A stretch of 64,000 bases of DNA. It comes from Paenibacillus albiflavus. Lineage in GTDB: Bacteria > Bacillota > Bacilli > Paenibacillales > NBRC-103111. Below, piece by piece: positions 8,176 through 17,434 of this stretch (position 1 is the first letter of the stretch; every line of letters starts with the position of its first letter). Under the pieces are notes generated by a model. It made no database searches and was not told the DNA's origin. It was given only the letters and a program-made list of their open reading frames with translations. The stretch lies in the NCBI RefSeq assembly GCF_004344915.1, contig NZ_SKFG01000020.1, positions 1 through 64,000 on the forward strand, in the 5' to 3' direction. The position numbers and the translations under genes were made by a program.

Positions 8176-9441
8176 ATGATGAACATTATTGATGAATTGG
8201 AATGGCGCGATGCTATTAATCAACAGACAGATGCAGAAGGTTTGCGTAAATTAACAAGCGAGAAGTCAATCTCCTTATACTGTGGTGTTGACCCTACGGG
8301 TGACAGTATGCATATTGGCCACTTGATTCCATTTATGATGATGAAACGATTCCAACTTGCAGGACATCGACCTGTTATCTTGATTGGCGGAGCAACCGGA
8401 ACAATTGGCGATCCGAGTGGCCGTACAACAGAACGTACGTTGCAGACGATGGAACAAGTACAGCAGAATGTAGATGCGTTGACAGCGCAAATGAAGAAGC
8501 TGTTCGTTAACGAGGGAGACACAGGTCTTCGAATGGTGAATAACTACGATTGGACGCATAACCTTACAATCTTGGATTTCCTTCGTGATTACGGGAAAAA
8601 CTTCAGCGTCAACACGATGCTGGCGAAAGACATTGTAGCAAGCCGTTTGGATTCGGGAATTTCCTTTACCGAGTTCTCCTACCAAATTCTTCAGTCCATG
8701 GACTTCCATCATTTGTTCAAGAATGAAGATGTCCAATTGCAAATCGGCGGTGCGGATCAGTGGGGCAACATTACAAGTGGTCTTGATCTGATTCGTAAAA
8801 AAGAAGGGTCAGAAGCTAAAGCATTCGGCTTAACAATTCCGTTGATGTTAAAAGCGGACGGTACAAAATTTGGTAAAACAGCTGGTGGTGCTATCTGGCT
8901 TGATCCGAAAAAGACAACACCGTTCGAGTTCTACCAGTTCTGGGCAAATACGGATGACCGCGATGTAATTAGATACCTGAAATTCTTCACGTTCTTAACG
9001 AAAGAACAGATCGACGCATTGGAAGTGAAGGTGCAGACAGAGCCTCATAAACGCGAAGCACAACGTGTACTTGCTGAAGAAATGACAAAGTTCGTGCACA
9101 GCGAAGAAGCGTTGATTCAAGCACAAAAGATTACAGAAGCATTATTCAGCGGCGACATTAAGTCACTGACAGCGGATGAAATCGAACAAGGTTTCAAGGA
9201 TATGCCTACATTCCATGCTTCCAGGGAAGCTAAAAATATTGTAGACTGGCTCGTTGAATTAGGAATTGAACCATCCAAGCGTCAAGCGCGTGAAGACATT
9301 ACAAATGGAGCTATTTCAATGAATGGAGAGAAAGTAACGGACTTGGATATGGACGTTACAGTGGACAACTCCTTCGGTGGACGATTCATCATTATTCGCA
9401 AGGGTAAAAAGAGTTACAACCTCGTGAAACTGGGAGAATAG
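8176..9441 (+). CDS. tyrS: Tyrosyl-tRNA synthetase
   Basis: A 421-residue class I synthetase that charges tRNA-Tyr. The HIGH motif is at residues 46-49 (MHIGHLIP) after DPTGDS, and the KMSKS-equivalent KFGKT is at 231-235. The C-terminal S4 RNA-binding domain (SKRQAREDITNGAISMNG) covers roughly residues 345-415. The AGGAG site at 8161-8165 supports ATG 8176 or 8179. It sits behind a tyrosine T-box and heads a cluster with a tyrosine-decarboxylase-type enzyme, an arrangement known in tyramine-producing enterococci and lactobacilli. Whether this is the only tyrS of the cell cannot be judged. Confidence 0.97.
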   Translation: MMNIIDELEWRDAINQQTDAEGLRKLTSEKSISLYCGVDPTGDSMHIGHLIPFMMMKRFQLAGHRPVILIGGATGTIGDPSGRTTERTLQTMEQVQQNVDALTAQMKKLFVNEGDTGLRMVNNYDWTHNLTILDFLRDYGKNFSVNTMLAKDIVASRLDSGISFTEFSYQILQSMDFHHLFKNEDVQLQIGGADQWGNITSGLDLIRKKEGSEAKAFGLTIPLMLKADGTKFGKTAGGAIWLDPKKTTPFEFYQFWANTDDRDVIRYLKFFTFLTKEQIDALEVKVQTEPHKREAQRVLAEEMTKFVHSEEALIQAQKITEALFSGDIKSLTADEIEQGFKDMPTFHASREAKNIVDWLVELGIEPSKRQAREDITNGAISMNGEKVTDLDMDVTVDNSFGGRFIIIRKGKKSYNLVKLGE

Positions 9442-9488
9442 CTGATTTATCAGCTTTCTCTTTCAAAGAATGGAGGCGAGGATTAGAG

Positions 9489-10160
9489 ATGCCGGGATCA
9501 TCGTGGAGAAGATCACTTCAACTAGCATATTTTAATCATCGTTTAATATCGAGAGTGAACCAAAGCAAGCAAGTTAACTGGCTCATCATTGAATTAGGAC
9601 TGAGACATGTTGCATATGAGAAGATTAATGAAGAGCTAGATCGTATGCTCATCGGTCTCAATCGATTGTTTAAGTATAAATGTGTGAAGCAGGCAACATT
9701 GGGCTATTATCGCATGCTGGACATCAAGAAAGAGGAAGAAGTATACCATCCGACAATTCATATTCTAGTGCCGACGATCAAGAGTTATTTTCAAGGCCGA
9801 TACTATATCAAGTATGGTGAATGGCTATCATTATGGCAGAAGGCGCTCGATATGGAACCAGAAAATAACTTGTCGGTGAGCGTGAATGTCTTAAATGGAA
9901 AATGCGATCAGCAGGATACTATTTATAAGATGGAGCAAGGCTTAATCCGATTGCAGAATGAACCAGATCGATTCCAAGCCGAAAGTGATGGCCAACTTGC
10001 TGCACGCAGACTCGTAGGATATAGTAGATTGATAAAAGAAGAGATGGATTACTTGTATCCAGGGATTGAATATGACTTGAATAAATATGATACAAATGAT
10101 GTAGTTGCCAACTGTGCATTTGATTTCATGATACATTGGTATCCTGGAATAAAAAATTAA
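9489..10160 (+). CDS. Degenerate Rep_1-type (rolling-circle plasmid) replication protein
   Basis: A 223-residue protein starting 47 nt after tyrS with its own GGAGGCGAGG site. It aligns by eye along its length with pUB110/pC194-type Rep proteins: WRRSLQLAYFNHRLI, LNRLFKYKCVKQ, YHPTIHILVP, then SYFQGRYYIKYGEWLSLWQK. Key residues are lost. The first His of the HUH pair is Thr89 (only His91 remains), the N-terminal CPxC zinc knuckle is reduced to MPGSSW, and the expected KYSVK catalytic tyrosine context is not recognisable. The N-terminus is shorter than in plasmid Reps. It is therefore probably not an active nickase. The intact frame suggests recent decay or a new, DNA-binding-only role. Confidence 0.8.
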   Translation: MPGSSWRRSLQLAYFNHRLISRVNQSKQVNWLIIELGLRHVAYEKINEELDRMLIGLNRLFKYKCVKQATLGYYRMLDIKKEEEVYHPTIHILVPTIKSYFQGRYYIKYGEWLSLWQKALDMEPENNLSVSVNVLNGKCDQQDTIYKMEQGLIRLQNEPDRFQAESDGQLAARRLVGYSRLIKEEMDYLYPGIEYDLNKYDTNDVVANCAFDFMIHWYPGIKN

Positions 10161-10232
10161 GGAAATCACCCATTTTTCCTCGGTTTTCGCTATGACATCT
10201 ATCACAAAAAATGTGTAATTTTTAATGACAAT

Positions 10233-10278
10233 AAGACTGATTTTTGAGCTGGAAGACAGCTGAAAATCAGTCTTTTTT
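10233..10278 (+). terminator. Strong intrinsic terminator after the Rep-like gene
   Basis: AAGACTGATTTT pairs with AAAATCAGTCTT, with an inner GAGCTG/CAGCT helix, followed by a T-run. It closes the tyrS transcription unit. Confidence 0.9.
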
Positions 10279-10893
10279 ATTTTTTTTCTTCCAAATTTAC
10301 CCTTAGCACTTCAAGTGGGTTTACGTTCCAAATTTGAATCTAAATTCAAGATAATAGAAGAAAGAGTGGATATTACTATTTATGTTAGATCTGTTGCGGT
10401 TCTATGAATAAACAGACATGTTCCCCTGGATGTATAAGTATTCCTTTTTGGTCAAATGAGACTCTTCTATTTTAATAGAGTTAACGTGAAGCCAATGAGA
10501 TCTTCAAAGTGAAAAATGAATTTATAAATAGTCAATATAATGTATTATTATTCAATACTTTTTCCGGAGAATTCTTTGCCGCATAAAAGCGTACATCATT
10601 TAAAGCATTCTTCAATGAAGTGGTGAAACCTTTAAAGTACTCATTAATAAGATTCTGGAAAAATCTTATAATCCTTATATAGCAGTGTTTTAAAACGCAT
10701 TGACAGAACAAAAAAATAAGACGTATACTGGCGGTGAAAGTTAATCGATTAACACTTTTATCAAATTTTTGTTATAAGAACAAGGCGGTGGTCTCCTAAC
10801 ACTTCAGTTATATTCCTTCAATGATTATTCATATCTTATTCATTAATTGGAATAGTTAGGAAGAAAAATAATAGAGAGAAAGCAGGATGGACT
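10279..10893. other. Long leader/intergenic region before the amine operon
   Basis: About 600 bases with no plus-strand gene. Its right part holds the operon promoter and a 14-bp palindrome. On the minus strand about 45 codons (near 10690-10556) stay open without a start codon and resemble protein sequence (EYFKGFTTSLKNALNDV), possibly an eroded gene. I could not identify it. Confidence 0.45.
10700..10753 (+). promoter_or_regulatory. SigA-type promoter with overlapping palindromic operator
   Basis: TTGACA (10700-10705) and TATACT (10724-10729) are 18 nt apart. A perfect 14-bp palindrome GTTAATCGATTAAC (10740-10753) lies at about +4 to +17, a typical place for a repressor site. It drives the antiporter/decarboxylase genes. 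The cognate regulator is not visible in the cluster. Confidence 0.65.
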
Positions 10894-12297
10894 ATGGCCA
10901 ATTCAAAAAAATTGACGCTGTTCGGTTTAATTGGTATTACGATGGCATTCTTCGGTACTGTACGTAGTGTACCGACGCTATCTATTACCGGTTGGACACA
11001 AATCTTCTACATGCTTGTAGCAGCAGTTTTATTTGCACTTCCAATTGCATTGATGTCTGCTGAGCTGTCAACAGGATTCCCGGAAGAGGGTGGACCGGCA
11101 GTCTGGGTTAAAAAAGCATTGGGTGAGAAATGGAGTTTCGTCACCTCGTGGCTATTATGGGCCCAAATGTTCTTCGGTATGGTTATGGTTGCTTCAACTG
11201 TAGGTGTACTTTTTGGTTATGTCATTGACGTTCCAAGCTTGTCGTCGAATAACTTGTTTATATTTGCAGTTATTCTGATTTCTTACTGGGGTGTTACCCT
11301 GTTGAACTTGAAGTTCGACATGGTTAAAATCGCCGGTGGCTGGGGATCAATTATCGGGGTATATATTCCGTTCTTCTTCCTCGTCGGACTTGGTGTTGCT
11401 TACATGATCAAAAACGGTATTAATCCAGAAGGCTACTTGGCTGACTTCCAAGCAAGCAATCTGCTTCCAGACTTTAGCGACTTAGGAAGCCTTGCGTATC
11501 TGTCAGGTATCATCTTTATCTTCGCCGGTGTTGAGATTTCCTCAGTACACGCGAATAACATTGAAAATCCAAAACGCAACTATCCAATCGCAGTTATTGC
11601 ATCCGTAATTCTGCTGGTTATTTTCAACCTGATTGCAGGTTTGACTGTTGCGAATGGTGTTCCAATGGGCAAAATGGAACTTTCGAATATCACTCAACCT
11701 TACATGATTTTCTGCCAAGATTTAGGTATTCCACCCATCTTCGTTAACATTATTTCTGCGATGATCTTGATCGGTGTACTTGTTCAGCTTAGTGCTTGGG
11801 TACTTGGTCCAAGTAAATCGATGATCAAAGTAGCGGAAGACGGTAACTTGCCGCCATTCTTCCAAAAGAGAAACAGCAAAGGTATTCCAATTACCTTCGT
11901 TATGATCCAAGCAATTGTTATCTCACTGGTTTCTGTCATGTACATCGTCGTTCCTGACGTAAACAGTGCATTCTTGGTAATCACGATTACAACAACAATT
12001 CTGTACTGTATCGTATATGCGCTGATTGCTATTTCCGCAATCCGCCTTCGTTACAAATTGCCTGAAATTAACAGACCATTCCGTCTGGGCAAAGGCAATG
12101 GCTTGATGTGGTTCGTATCGATTCTGGCCTTGCTTAGCGTTCTGATCACCATCATTGTCAGCTTAATTCCACCATCCATTCTGCCTGAAAGCTTCTCGAC
12201 AGGATACGTCATTTACCAGGTTGTTGCAACTGTCGTAATGGTTGGTATTGCTCTAGTAATCTACAAATTTAAGAAACCAAGCTGGAAACGAAAGTGA
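10894..12297 (+). CDS. tyrP: APC-family amino acid/amine antiporter, probably tyrosine/tyramine exchanger
   Basis: A 467-residue membrane protein with about 12 transmembrane helices. It belongs to the GadC/glutamate:GABA antiporter branch of the amino acid-polyamine-organocation superfamily. The N-terminal helix 1 contains LFGLIGITMAFFGTVRSVPTL, and helix 2 is followed by the EEGGPAVWVKKALG loop typical of GadC-like proteins. Exchange of substrate amino acid for decarboxylated amine would export tyramine and generate proton motive force. The substrate is inferred from the adjacent tyrosine-decarboxylase-type gene and NhaC. A C-terminal plug as in E. coli GadC is absent. Glutamate/GABA exchange is the alternative. 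Confidence 0.8.
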   Translation: MANSKKLTLFGLIGITMAFFGTVRSVPTLSITGWTQIFYMLVAAVLFALPIALMSAELSTGFPEEGGPAVWVKKALGEKWSFVTSWLLWAQMFFGMVMVASTVGVLFGYVIDVPSLSSNNLFIFAVILISYWGVTLLNLKFDMVKIAGGWGSIIGVYIPFFFLVGLGVAYMIKNGINPEGYLADFQASNLLPDFSDLGSLAYLSGIIFIFAGVEISSVHANNIENPKRNYPIAVIASVILLVIFNLIAGLTVANGVPMGKMELSNITQPYMIFCQDLGIPPIFVNIISAMILIGVLVQLSAWVLGPSKSMIKVAEDGNLPPFFQKRNSKGIPITFVMIQAIVISLVSVMYIVVPDVNSAFLVITITTTILYCIVYALIAISAIRLRYKLPEINRPFRLGKGNGLMWFVSILALLSVLITIIVSLIPPSILPESFSTGYVIYQVVATVVMVGIALVIYKFKKPSWKRK

Positions 12298-12353
12298 AAA
12301 ATGTCACACAGTAAGCTTTTTATTATAAATACTATTATACGGAGGTACTCATC

Positions 12354-14231
12354 ATGAACTATCAAATCCCAGATATTAACCTCAAAGCATTGTTCCTTGG
12401 CTCTAAAGGCGAAAACGTCGATCTATTCAAAGAAGTGCTGCTCAAGGTCGTAGACGAGCATGTGGGCTGGCGTCAAAATTACCAACCACAAGACTTGCCA
12501 GTAATTACGCCTTTCGATAAAAGTTCAAAGAGCTTCCAAGATACAGCCGATCATGTGCGCAGCGTATTTAACGTATTGTCTTCCAAACTTCGTTCGGAGT
12601 CGCTGCCATGGCATACAGCAGGCCGTTTCTGGGGACATATGAATTCCGAAACCTTGATGCCATCCATCATCGCTTATACAGCAGCAATGCTTTGGAACGG
12701 TAATAACGTGGCTTATGAGTCCTCTCCAGGTACGTCGCAAATGGAAGAAGAAGTTGGTCATGAACTTGCTAAAATGATGAGCTACAAAGCAGGCAAAAGC
12801 TGGGGCCACATTTGTGCGGACGGTTCCATCGCTAACTTGGAAGGTCTCTGGTATGCACGTAATATCAAATCCCTTCCACTGGCTATCAAAGAAGTTACAC
12901 CTGAGGCTGTTGCAGGCAAATCCGAATGGGAATTGCTGAACATGTCCACGGAAGAAATCATGGAACTTACAGAAAAACTCGCTGACCATATGGATGAAAT
13001 TAAAGCTAAATCCGCTCGCGGCGGCAATAATCTTCAAAAACTTGGTAAATGGCTCATTCCACAAACCAAACATTATTCCTGGTTGAAAGCCGGCGATATT
13101 ATCGGTATCGGTCTGGATCAAGTTGAAGCTATCGATGTTGACAGCGAATACCGCATGGACATCGAGAAACTTGAAAAACGCATTCGCGAACTGGCTGAGC
13201 AAAAAATTCCGGTTCTCGGCGTAGTGGGTGTTGTCGGAAGTACCGAAGAAGGTCAAGTTGACCATATTGACAAAATCATCGAACTGCGTGAAAAACTTGC
13301 TAAAGAAGGCATCTACTATTACGTTCACATCGATGCTGCATATGGCGGTTATGCTCGTGCAATCTTCCTCGATGAAAATGATGAATTTATCGAATACAAC
13401 AAGATTGATGAAGTGTACAAAAAATACAACATCTTTACAGATATGACGCTGAAAGACGAATGGCTTACTGAAGATATTTATAATTCCTTTAAAGCCATTA
13501 GCAAAGCAGAATCCGTTACAATTGACCCTCACAAAATGGGTTACATTCCTTACTCTGCTGGTGCGATTGCAATCCGTGACATCAGAATGCGTGAAGCGAT
13601 TTCTTACTTCGCAACTTATGTATTCGAAAAAGGCGCAGATATTCCTGCACTGCTTGGTGCGTATATCCTTGAAGGCTCCAAAGCAGGCGCAACAGCAGCT
13701 GCTGTATGGACAGCCCATAAAGTATTGCCGCTGAACGTTACAGGTTACGGTAAATTGATGGGTGCTAGCATCGAAGGTGCATACCGCTTCTACAATTTCT
13801 TGAAGAACAAGAAATTTGAAGTTAATGGCAAAACGATTGTGCTTCATCCATTGACTAAACCTGACTTCAACATGGTTGACTATGTATTTAACGAAGAAGG
13901 CAACACTGATCTGGCGAAGATGAACAAACTGAACCATGACTTTTTCGACTATGCTTCTTACGTTAAAGGCGGTCTGTACAGCAATGAATTTATTACTTCC
14001 CATACAGACTTTGCTATTCCGGACTACGGCAACAGCCCGCTGGAATTTGTGAAGAGCCTTGGATTTACCGAAAAAGAATGGAGCCATGTAGGTAAAGTTA
14101 CAATCCTTCGTGCTTGTGCGCTGTCTCCATATGCGCATGACGCTGCAACATTCGAAGAATATGCAGGTAAAATTGAAAAAGCAATTCAACAGAAACTTGA
14201 AAAAATCTACATGTACGAAATGAACGAATAA
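12354..14231 (+). CDS. tdcA: Tyrosine decarboxylase, PLP-dependent group II
   Basis: A 625-residue enzyme expected to convert tyrosine to tyramine and CO2 in the cytosol. The length matches Enterococcus/Lactobacillus TyrDC (about 620-626) rather than GadB (about 466). TyrDC-like landmarks include [58 protein letters not shown], and [20 protein letters not shown]. The PLP lysine is Lys394 in [11 protein letters not shown]. It follows the antiporter by 56 nt with GGAGG before ATG 12354. Codon use is unusually even and rich in C/G at third positions compared with the AT-rich surroundings, consistent with high expression or transfer. Phenylalanine or DOPA may be additional substrates. Confidence 0.9.
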   Translation: MNYQIPDINLKALFLGSKGENVDLFKEVLLKVVDEHVGWRQNYQPQDLPVITPFDKSSKSFQDTADHVRSVFNVLSSKLRSESLPWHTAGRFWGHMNSETLMPSIIAYTAAMLWNGNNVAYESSPGTSQMEEEVGHELAKMMSYKAGKSWGHICADGSIANLEGLWYARNIKSLPLAIKEVTPEAVAGKSEWELLNMSTEEIMELTEKLADHMDEIKAKSARGGNNLQKLGKWLIPQTKHYSWLKAGDIIGIGLDQVEAIDVDSEYRMDIEKLEKRIRELAEQKIPVLGVVGVVGSTEEGQVDHIDKIIELREKLAKEGIYYYVHIDAAYGGYARAIFLDENDEFIEYNKIDEVYKKYNIFTDMTLKDEWLTEDIYNSFKAISKAESVTIDPHKMGYIPYSAGAIAIRDIRMREAISYFATYVFEKGADIPALLGAYILEGSKAGATAAAVWTAHKVLPLNVTGYGKLMGASIEGAYRFYNFLKNKKFEVNGKTIVLHPLTKPDFNMVDYVFNEEGNTDLAKMNKLNHDFFDYASYVKGGLYSNEFITSHTDFAIPDYGNSPLEFVKSLGFTEKEWSHVGKVTILRACALSPYAHDAATFEEYAGKIEKAIQQKLEKIYMYEMNE

Positions 14232-14242
14232 ATTATAAAGCT

Positions 14243-14282
14243 GGAATGCATAACTGTTTTTGGATGTTATGCATTCCTCTTT
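14243..14282 (+). terminator. Stem-loop between tdcA and pdxK, weak terminator or processing site
   Basis: GGAATGCATAAC pairs perfectly with GTTATGCATTCC, followed only by TCTTT. The weak T-tract suggests partial termination or 3'-end protection of the decarboxylase mRNA. Confidence 0.6.
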
Positions 14283-14303
14283 ATCCACAAAGGAGAGCCA
14301 GAT

Positions 14304-15131
14304 ATGTCTCACATAAGAAAAGTATTGACGGTTGCAGGTTCCGATTCCAGCGGAGGCGCTGGACTTCAAGCGGATCTTAAGACATTTGAAGAATATGGAA
14401 CTTTTGGTTTTTCTGCCATCACTTCGATTGTAACGATGGATGAGAATAACAACTGGCATCATGCAGTTCATCCAATTGATTCTGAGCTTGTACATCAGCA
14501 GATTAAAACTGTCTTATCCGGAGGCAAACTGGACGCTTTAAAAACAGGTATGCTTGGTTCTATTGAAGTGATCGAGCTTTTGAGCAAGATTATTGATGAG
14601 CACGATATTGCCAATGTCGTTATCGATCCTGTCATGGTATGTAAAGGAGAAAATGAAGTCGTTCAACCGGAGAATGGACAGGCTATTCTTGAATTACTGC
14701 TGCCTAGAGCAACCATTGTGACGCCGAACTTGTTTGAAGCGGGTCAGCTTGCAGGTATAAGTAAAGTCAGCACAATTGATGAGATGAAGGAAGCTGCCCA
14801 AAAAATATTCAAACTCGGAGCTAAAAACATTGTCATCAAAGGCGGTAAGGCGCTTGAGGACGAGAAAGCCATTGACTTGCTATTCGATGGTACCGATTTC
14901 ACGATGTATGAAGCAGAGAAGTTGGATACGAATCATAATCACGGTGCAGGTTGCACATTTGCTGCTGCTATCGCTGCAGGATTAGCCAAAGGAATGTCCG
15001 TCAAAGCTGCAGTTGCCAAGGCTAAGCAATTTACTACCGCAGGTATTCAAGGTGGATTTGCGTTTAATCGCTTCGTAGGTCCTGTTTGGCACGGTGCTTA
15101 TAACAAGGCTGAACAACGCGTGAATAGCTAA
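14304..15131 (+). CDS. pdxK: Pyridoxal/pyridoxine kinase of the ThiD-like family
   Basis: A 275-residue ribokinase-fold enzyme that phosphorylates pyridoxal, pyridoxine or HMP. It is colinear with Bacillus PdxK: the start LTVAGSDSSGGAGLQADLKT, the middle VVIDPVMVCKGENEV and ATIVTPNLFEA, and the anion-hole segment HNHGAGCTF with Cys217, the residue type important in this family. AAGGAG precedes ATG 14304. Placed right after a PLP-dependent decarboxylase, it probably supplies cofactor for it (inference). A ThiD role in thiamine synthesis is the alternative, but no thi genes are near. Confidence 0.88.
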   Translation: MSHIRKVLTVAGSDSSGGAGLQADLKTFEEYGTFGFSAITSIVTMDENNNWHHAVHPIDSELVHQQIKTVLSGGKLDALKTGMLGSIEVIELLSKIIDEHDIANVVIDPVMVCKGENEVVQPENGQAILELLLPRATIVTPNLFEAGQLAGISKVSTIDEMKEAAQKIFKLGAKNIVIKGGKALEDEKAIDLLFDGTDFTMYEAEKLDTNHNHGAGCTFAAAIAAGLAKGMSVKAAVAKAKQFTTAGIQGGFAFNRFVGPVWHGAYNKAEQRVNS

Positions 15132-15217
15132 GGTAGCCTTTGTCCAATTTATAAGTCAATTCTATTGATATAACTCCCTGCAAACTAGATGTTAATCCAT
15201 GATAAGGAGTTCAGCAT

Positions 15218-16606
15218 ATGAATAAAGAGGTGACTTTAAAAGAAAGTCTATTTCTTTTAGTGGTTTTGTTAGCCATTATTGGAGCATGTATTATTGGTTT
15301 AGGAATGGATCCGCAAATTCCAATATTAATTTCCGTGGGCGTTCTTATCGTTTTCGGCAAAGCAAAAGGGATCTCCTGGGATCGCATCAATAAGGGAATT
15401 CAGAATGGAATTACTCCTGGGCTAGTACCTATTCTTATCTTTATGCTTATTGGAGCTTTAATTAGTGTTTGGATTGCTGCAGGAACGATTCAGACGATTA
15501 TGGTTTATGGTTTCAAAATTTTATCCGCTAAATACTTTTTACCTTCTGTATTTGTCATTTGCTCAGTGGTAGGGATTACGGTGGGCAGCTCCTTTACGAC
15601 AATATCAACCGTTGGCATCGCCTTCTTCGGCATGGGGCATATCATGGGTTACGATCCCGCCATTACGACAGGTGCCATCATTTCTGGTGCTTTCTTAGGA
15701 AATAATATCTCCCCATTATCAGATACGACCAATCTGGCATCTGCCATTGCCGAGGTTGATTTATTTGATCATATCCGTTATATGATGCGTATTGTCATTC
15801 CGGCATCTCTAATTTCTCTTGTATTTTTCGGCATTGTAGGACATGGCAATGTTCTAACGACAGGGCAGCAAATTAATGAACTTATTGATACATTAAGAAG
15901 CTCATTTCCTATTGCTGTTGTTACATTAATTCCGGTATTAGTTCTCTTTTTATGCGCATGGAGGAAAATTCCGGCTATTCCGACTCTCCTGCTAAGTATT
16001 GTTGTTACCATCGGCGTTCTTTATATTTATCACCCGCATACCAGTTTATCAGACATTTCGAGGCTGATGCAGGATGGTTATGTGTCTCACACGGGAGTAG
16101 AAAGTGTGGACAAGCTGCTGTCGCGCGGTGGAATTCAGAGCATGATGTGGTCGGTGTCCTTGATTCTGTTGGCATTGGCACTAGGTGGATTGCTCGTAGA
16201 AATGAATATCATCAAAACCATAATTTCACGAATAACGTCTTTTGTGAGCACGAAAGGAAAACTCATCTTAATGACGGCTATCAGTTCGATGGGGATCAAT
16301 CTTTTGCTCGGGGAGCAATATTTGTCGATTATTTTACCGGGTGAAGCGTTCAAGTCGCAATATGATAAAATTAATGTGGATCATAAAGAGCTGTCGAGGA
16401 TACTAGCTAATGGAGGAGCTGCATGTAATGCTCTGATACCGTGGGGGGTAAGCGGTGTATTTATTACGGGTACACTTGGTGTATCCACATTAGAATATTT
16501 GCCGTTCACTATATTCTGTATCGTGGCGCCACTATTGAACATTTTATATGGATTTGTAAAAAGCAAATCTGCACAAACTTCTCGAGCAGCACAAAGACAA
16601 CAGTAA
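15218..16606 (+). CDS. nhaC: Na+/H+ antiporter, NhaC family
   Basis: A 462-residue polytopic membrane protein with about 11-12 helices. NhaC features include an early GLGMDPQIPILISVGVLIVFG segment, GITVGSSFTTISTVGIAF, the conserved GNNISPLSDTTNLA motif, and a late NGGAACNALIPWGVSG. It would exchange cytosolic sodium for protons. NhaC genes close the tyramine clusters of enterococci and lactobacilli, so its presence supports that assignment. AAGGAG precedes ATG 15218, and an intrinsic terminator follows immediately. Confidence 0.92.
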   Translation: MNKEVTLKESLFLLVVLLAIIGACIIGLGMDPQIPILISVGVLIVFGKAKGISWDRINKGIQNGITPGLVPILIFMLIGALISVWIAAGTIQTIMVYGFKILSAKYFLPSVFVICSVVGITVGSSFTTISTVGIAFFGMGHIMGYDPAITTGAIISGAFLGNNISPLSDTTNLASAIAEVDLFDHIRYMMRIVIPASLISLVFFGIVGHGNVLTTGQQINELIDTLRSSFPIAVVTLIPVLVLFLCAWRKIPAIPTLLLSIVVTIGVLYIYHPHTSLSDISRLMQDGYVSHTGVESVDKLLSRGGIQSMMWSVSLILLALALGGLLVEMNIIKTIISRITSFVSTKGKLILMTAISSMGINLLLGEQYLSIILPGEAFKSQYDKINVDHKELSRILANGGAACNALIPWGVSGVFITGTLGVSTLEYLPFTIFCIVAPLLNILYGFVKSKSAQTSRAAQRQQ

Positions 16607-16613
16607 TGAAATG

Positions 16614-16641
16614 AAAAAGTTGGTATATGCCAACTTTTTTT
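16614..16641 (+). terminator. Terminator of the amine cluster
   Basis: AAAAAGTTGG pairs with CCAACTTTTT around TATATG and is followed by T residues. Confidence 0.9.
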
Positions 16642-16737
16642 GCTCGATTGGAATAAATTACCCTTAATAAATAATACTACATTATGTTATACATAGTTCA
16701 TACAGCAATGTAGTTAAGACATCTAGGAGGGGAATAA

Positions 16738-17055
16738 ATGCTGATAAATGAGCTGCAAGGGAAAGCATTGAATGATTTTATGGAAGGAATATTATCATTG
16801 GAAACCGTAGAAGAGTGTTGCGCCTTTTTTGATGATTTATGTACGGTGAATGAAATTAAAACGATGATTCAACGCTTTCAAGTTGCCAAGATGCTCCACA
16901 ACCACAATACGTATGCTCAAATTGAAGAGGAAGCAGGAGCAAGCACAGCTACAATCTCACGGGTAAAGCGCTCCCTGTATCATGGGAATCACAGCTATGA
17001 ATTCATTTTTGCACGTATGAAGAATAATCACCACCCTGAGAATATTTCAGAGTAA
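16738..17055 (+). CDS. yerC: YerC/YecD family TrpR-like regulator
   Basis: A 105-residue all-helical protein of the TrpR-related YerC/YecD family. Family traits visible are FMEGILSLETVEECCAFFDD, LCTVNEIKTMIQRFQVAKML, and the HTH TYAQIEEEAGASTATISRVK at about residues 60-80. Its target is unknown; TrpR homology suggests DNA binding without implying tryptophan control. AGGAGGGG precedes ATG 16738. The gene is monocistronic and ends in a clear terminator. Confidence 0.92.
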   Translation: MLINELQGKALNDFMEGILSLETVEECCAFFDDLCTVNEIKTMIQRFQVAKMLHNHNTYAQIEEEAGASTATISRVKRSLYHGNHSYEFIFARMKNNHHPENISE

Positions 17056-17085
17056 GTTGCAGGATGCACTTAAATGAAAACGCTT

Positions 17086-17131
17086 AAAGGTACAGTTCCT
17101 CTAATTTCTGAGGTGGCTGTGCCTTTTTTTT
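17086..17131 (+). terminator. Terminator after yerC
   Basis: AAAGG-CAG-CCTC pairs with GAGG-CTG-CCTTT, followed by eight T. Confidence 0.85.
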
Positions 17132-17230
17132 GGTTAAAGGAAACAATCGCAGATACCTAAATTGTATGATTTTGCAGGATAATAGCGAAATATGTCGAAT
17201 AAATAGTTAAACCGATGGAGGGGGATGATC

Positions 17231-17434
17231 ATGTTGAAACGTCACGTAACACTCCAACAAGCTGCAGTAGACGGTAAAAAACTGCATATCATATGTAAGG
17301 ACAGAAGAACGGTTATAGGCGTAGCTGAACGATATGAAGATGGCTACGTTAAGATTAGACACAATGATAGAGTAACCTATATCCTATTTACCGATATAGA
17401 CAAGATCTATAATATAAAGCAAAAACCCTACTAA
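17231..17434 (+). CDS. Small basic protein of unknown function
   Basis: A 67-residue product when started at ATG 17231; an in-frame ATG at 17225 abuts the GGAGGGGG site and is less well spaced. Its predicted beta-strand pattern (HIICKDRRTVIGVAERYEDG, then YVKIRHNDRVTYILFTDI) looks like a small SH3/Sm-like barrel, but I cannot name a family. It is not membrane-associated and is followed by its own terminator. Confidence 0.6.
   Translation: MLKRHVTLQQAAVDGKKLHIICKDRRTVIGVAERYEDGYVKIRHNDRVTYILFTDIDKIYNIKQKPY

Noticed and set aside
10556-10690. Minus-strand open stretch resembling protein (EYFKGFTTSLKNALNDV)
   Set aside because: No start codon and no recognisable family; noted only as a possible eroded gene.
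10894-14231. Interpretation as a glutamate decarboxylase/GABA antiporter (gadCB) acid-resistance pair
   Set aside because: The decarboxylase length (625) and motifs match TyrDC, and tyrS with tyrosine T-box and nhaC are its usual partners; kept only as an alternative for the antiporter.
12525-14495. A 656-codon open frame on the minus strand opposite the decarboxylase gene
   Set aside because: It is a shadow of the strongly biased codon use of tdcA; the product is Phe/Cys-rich with no domain, and the plus-strand protein is clearly real.
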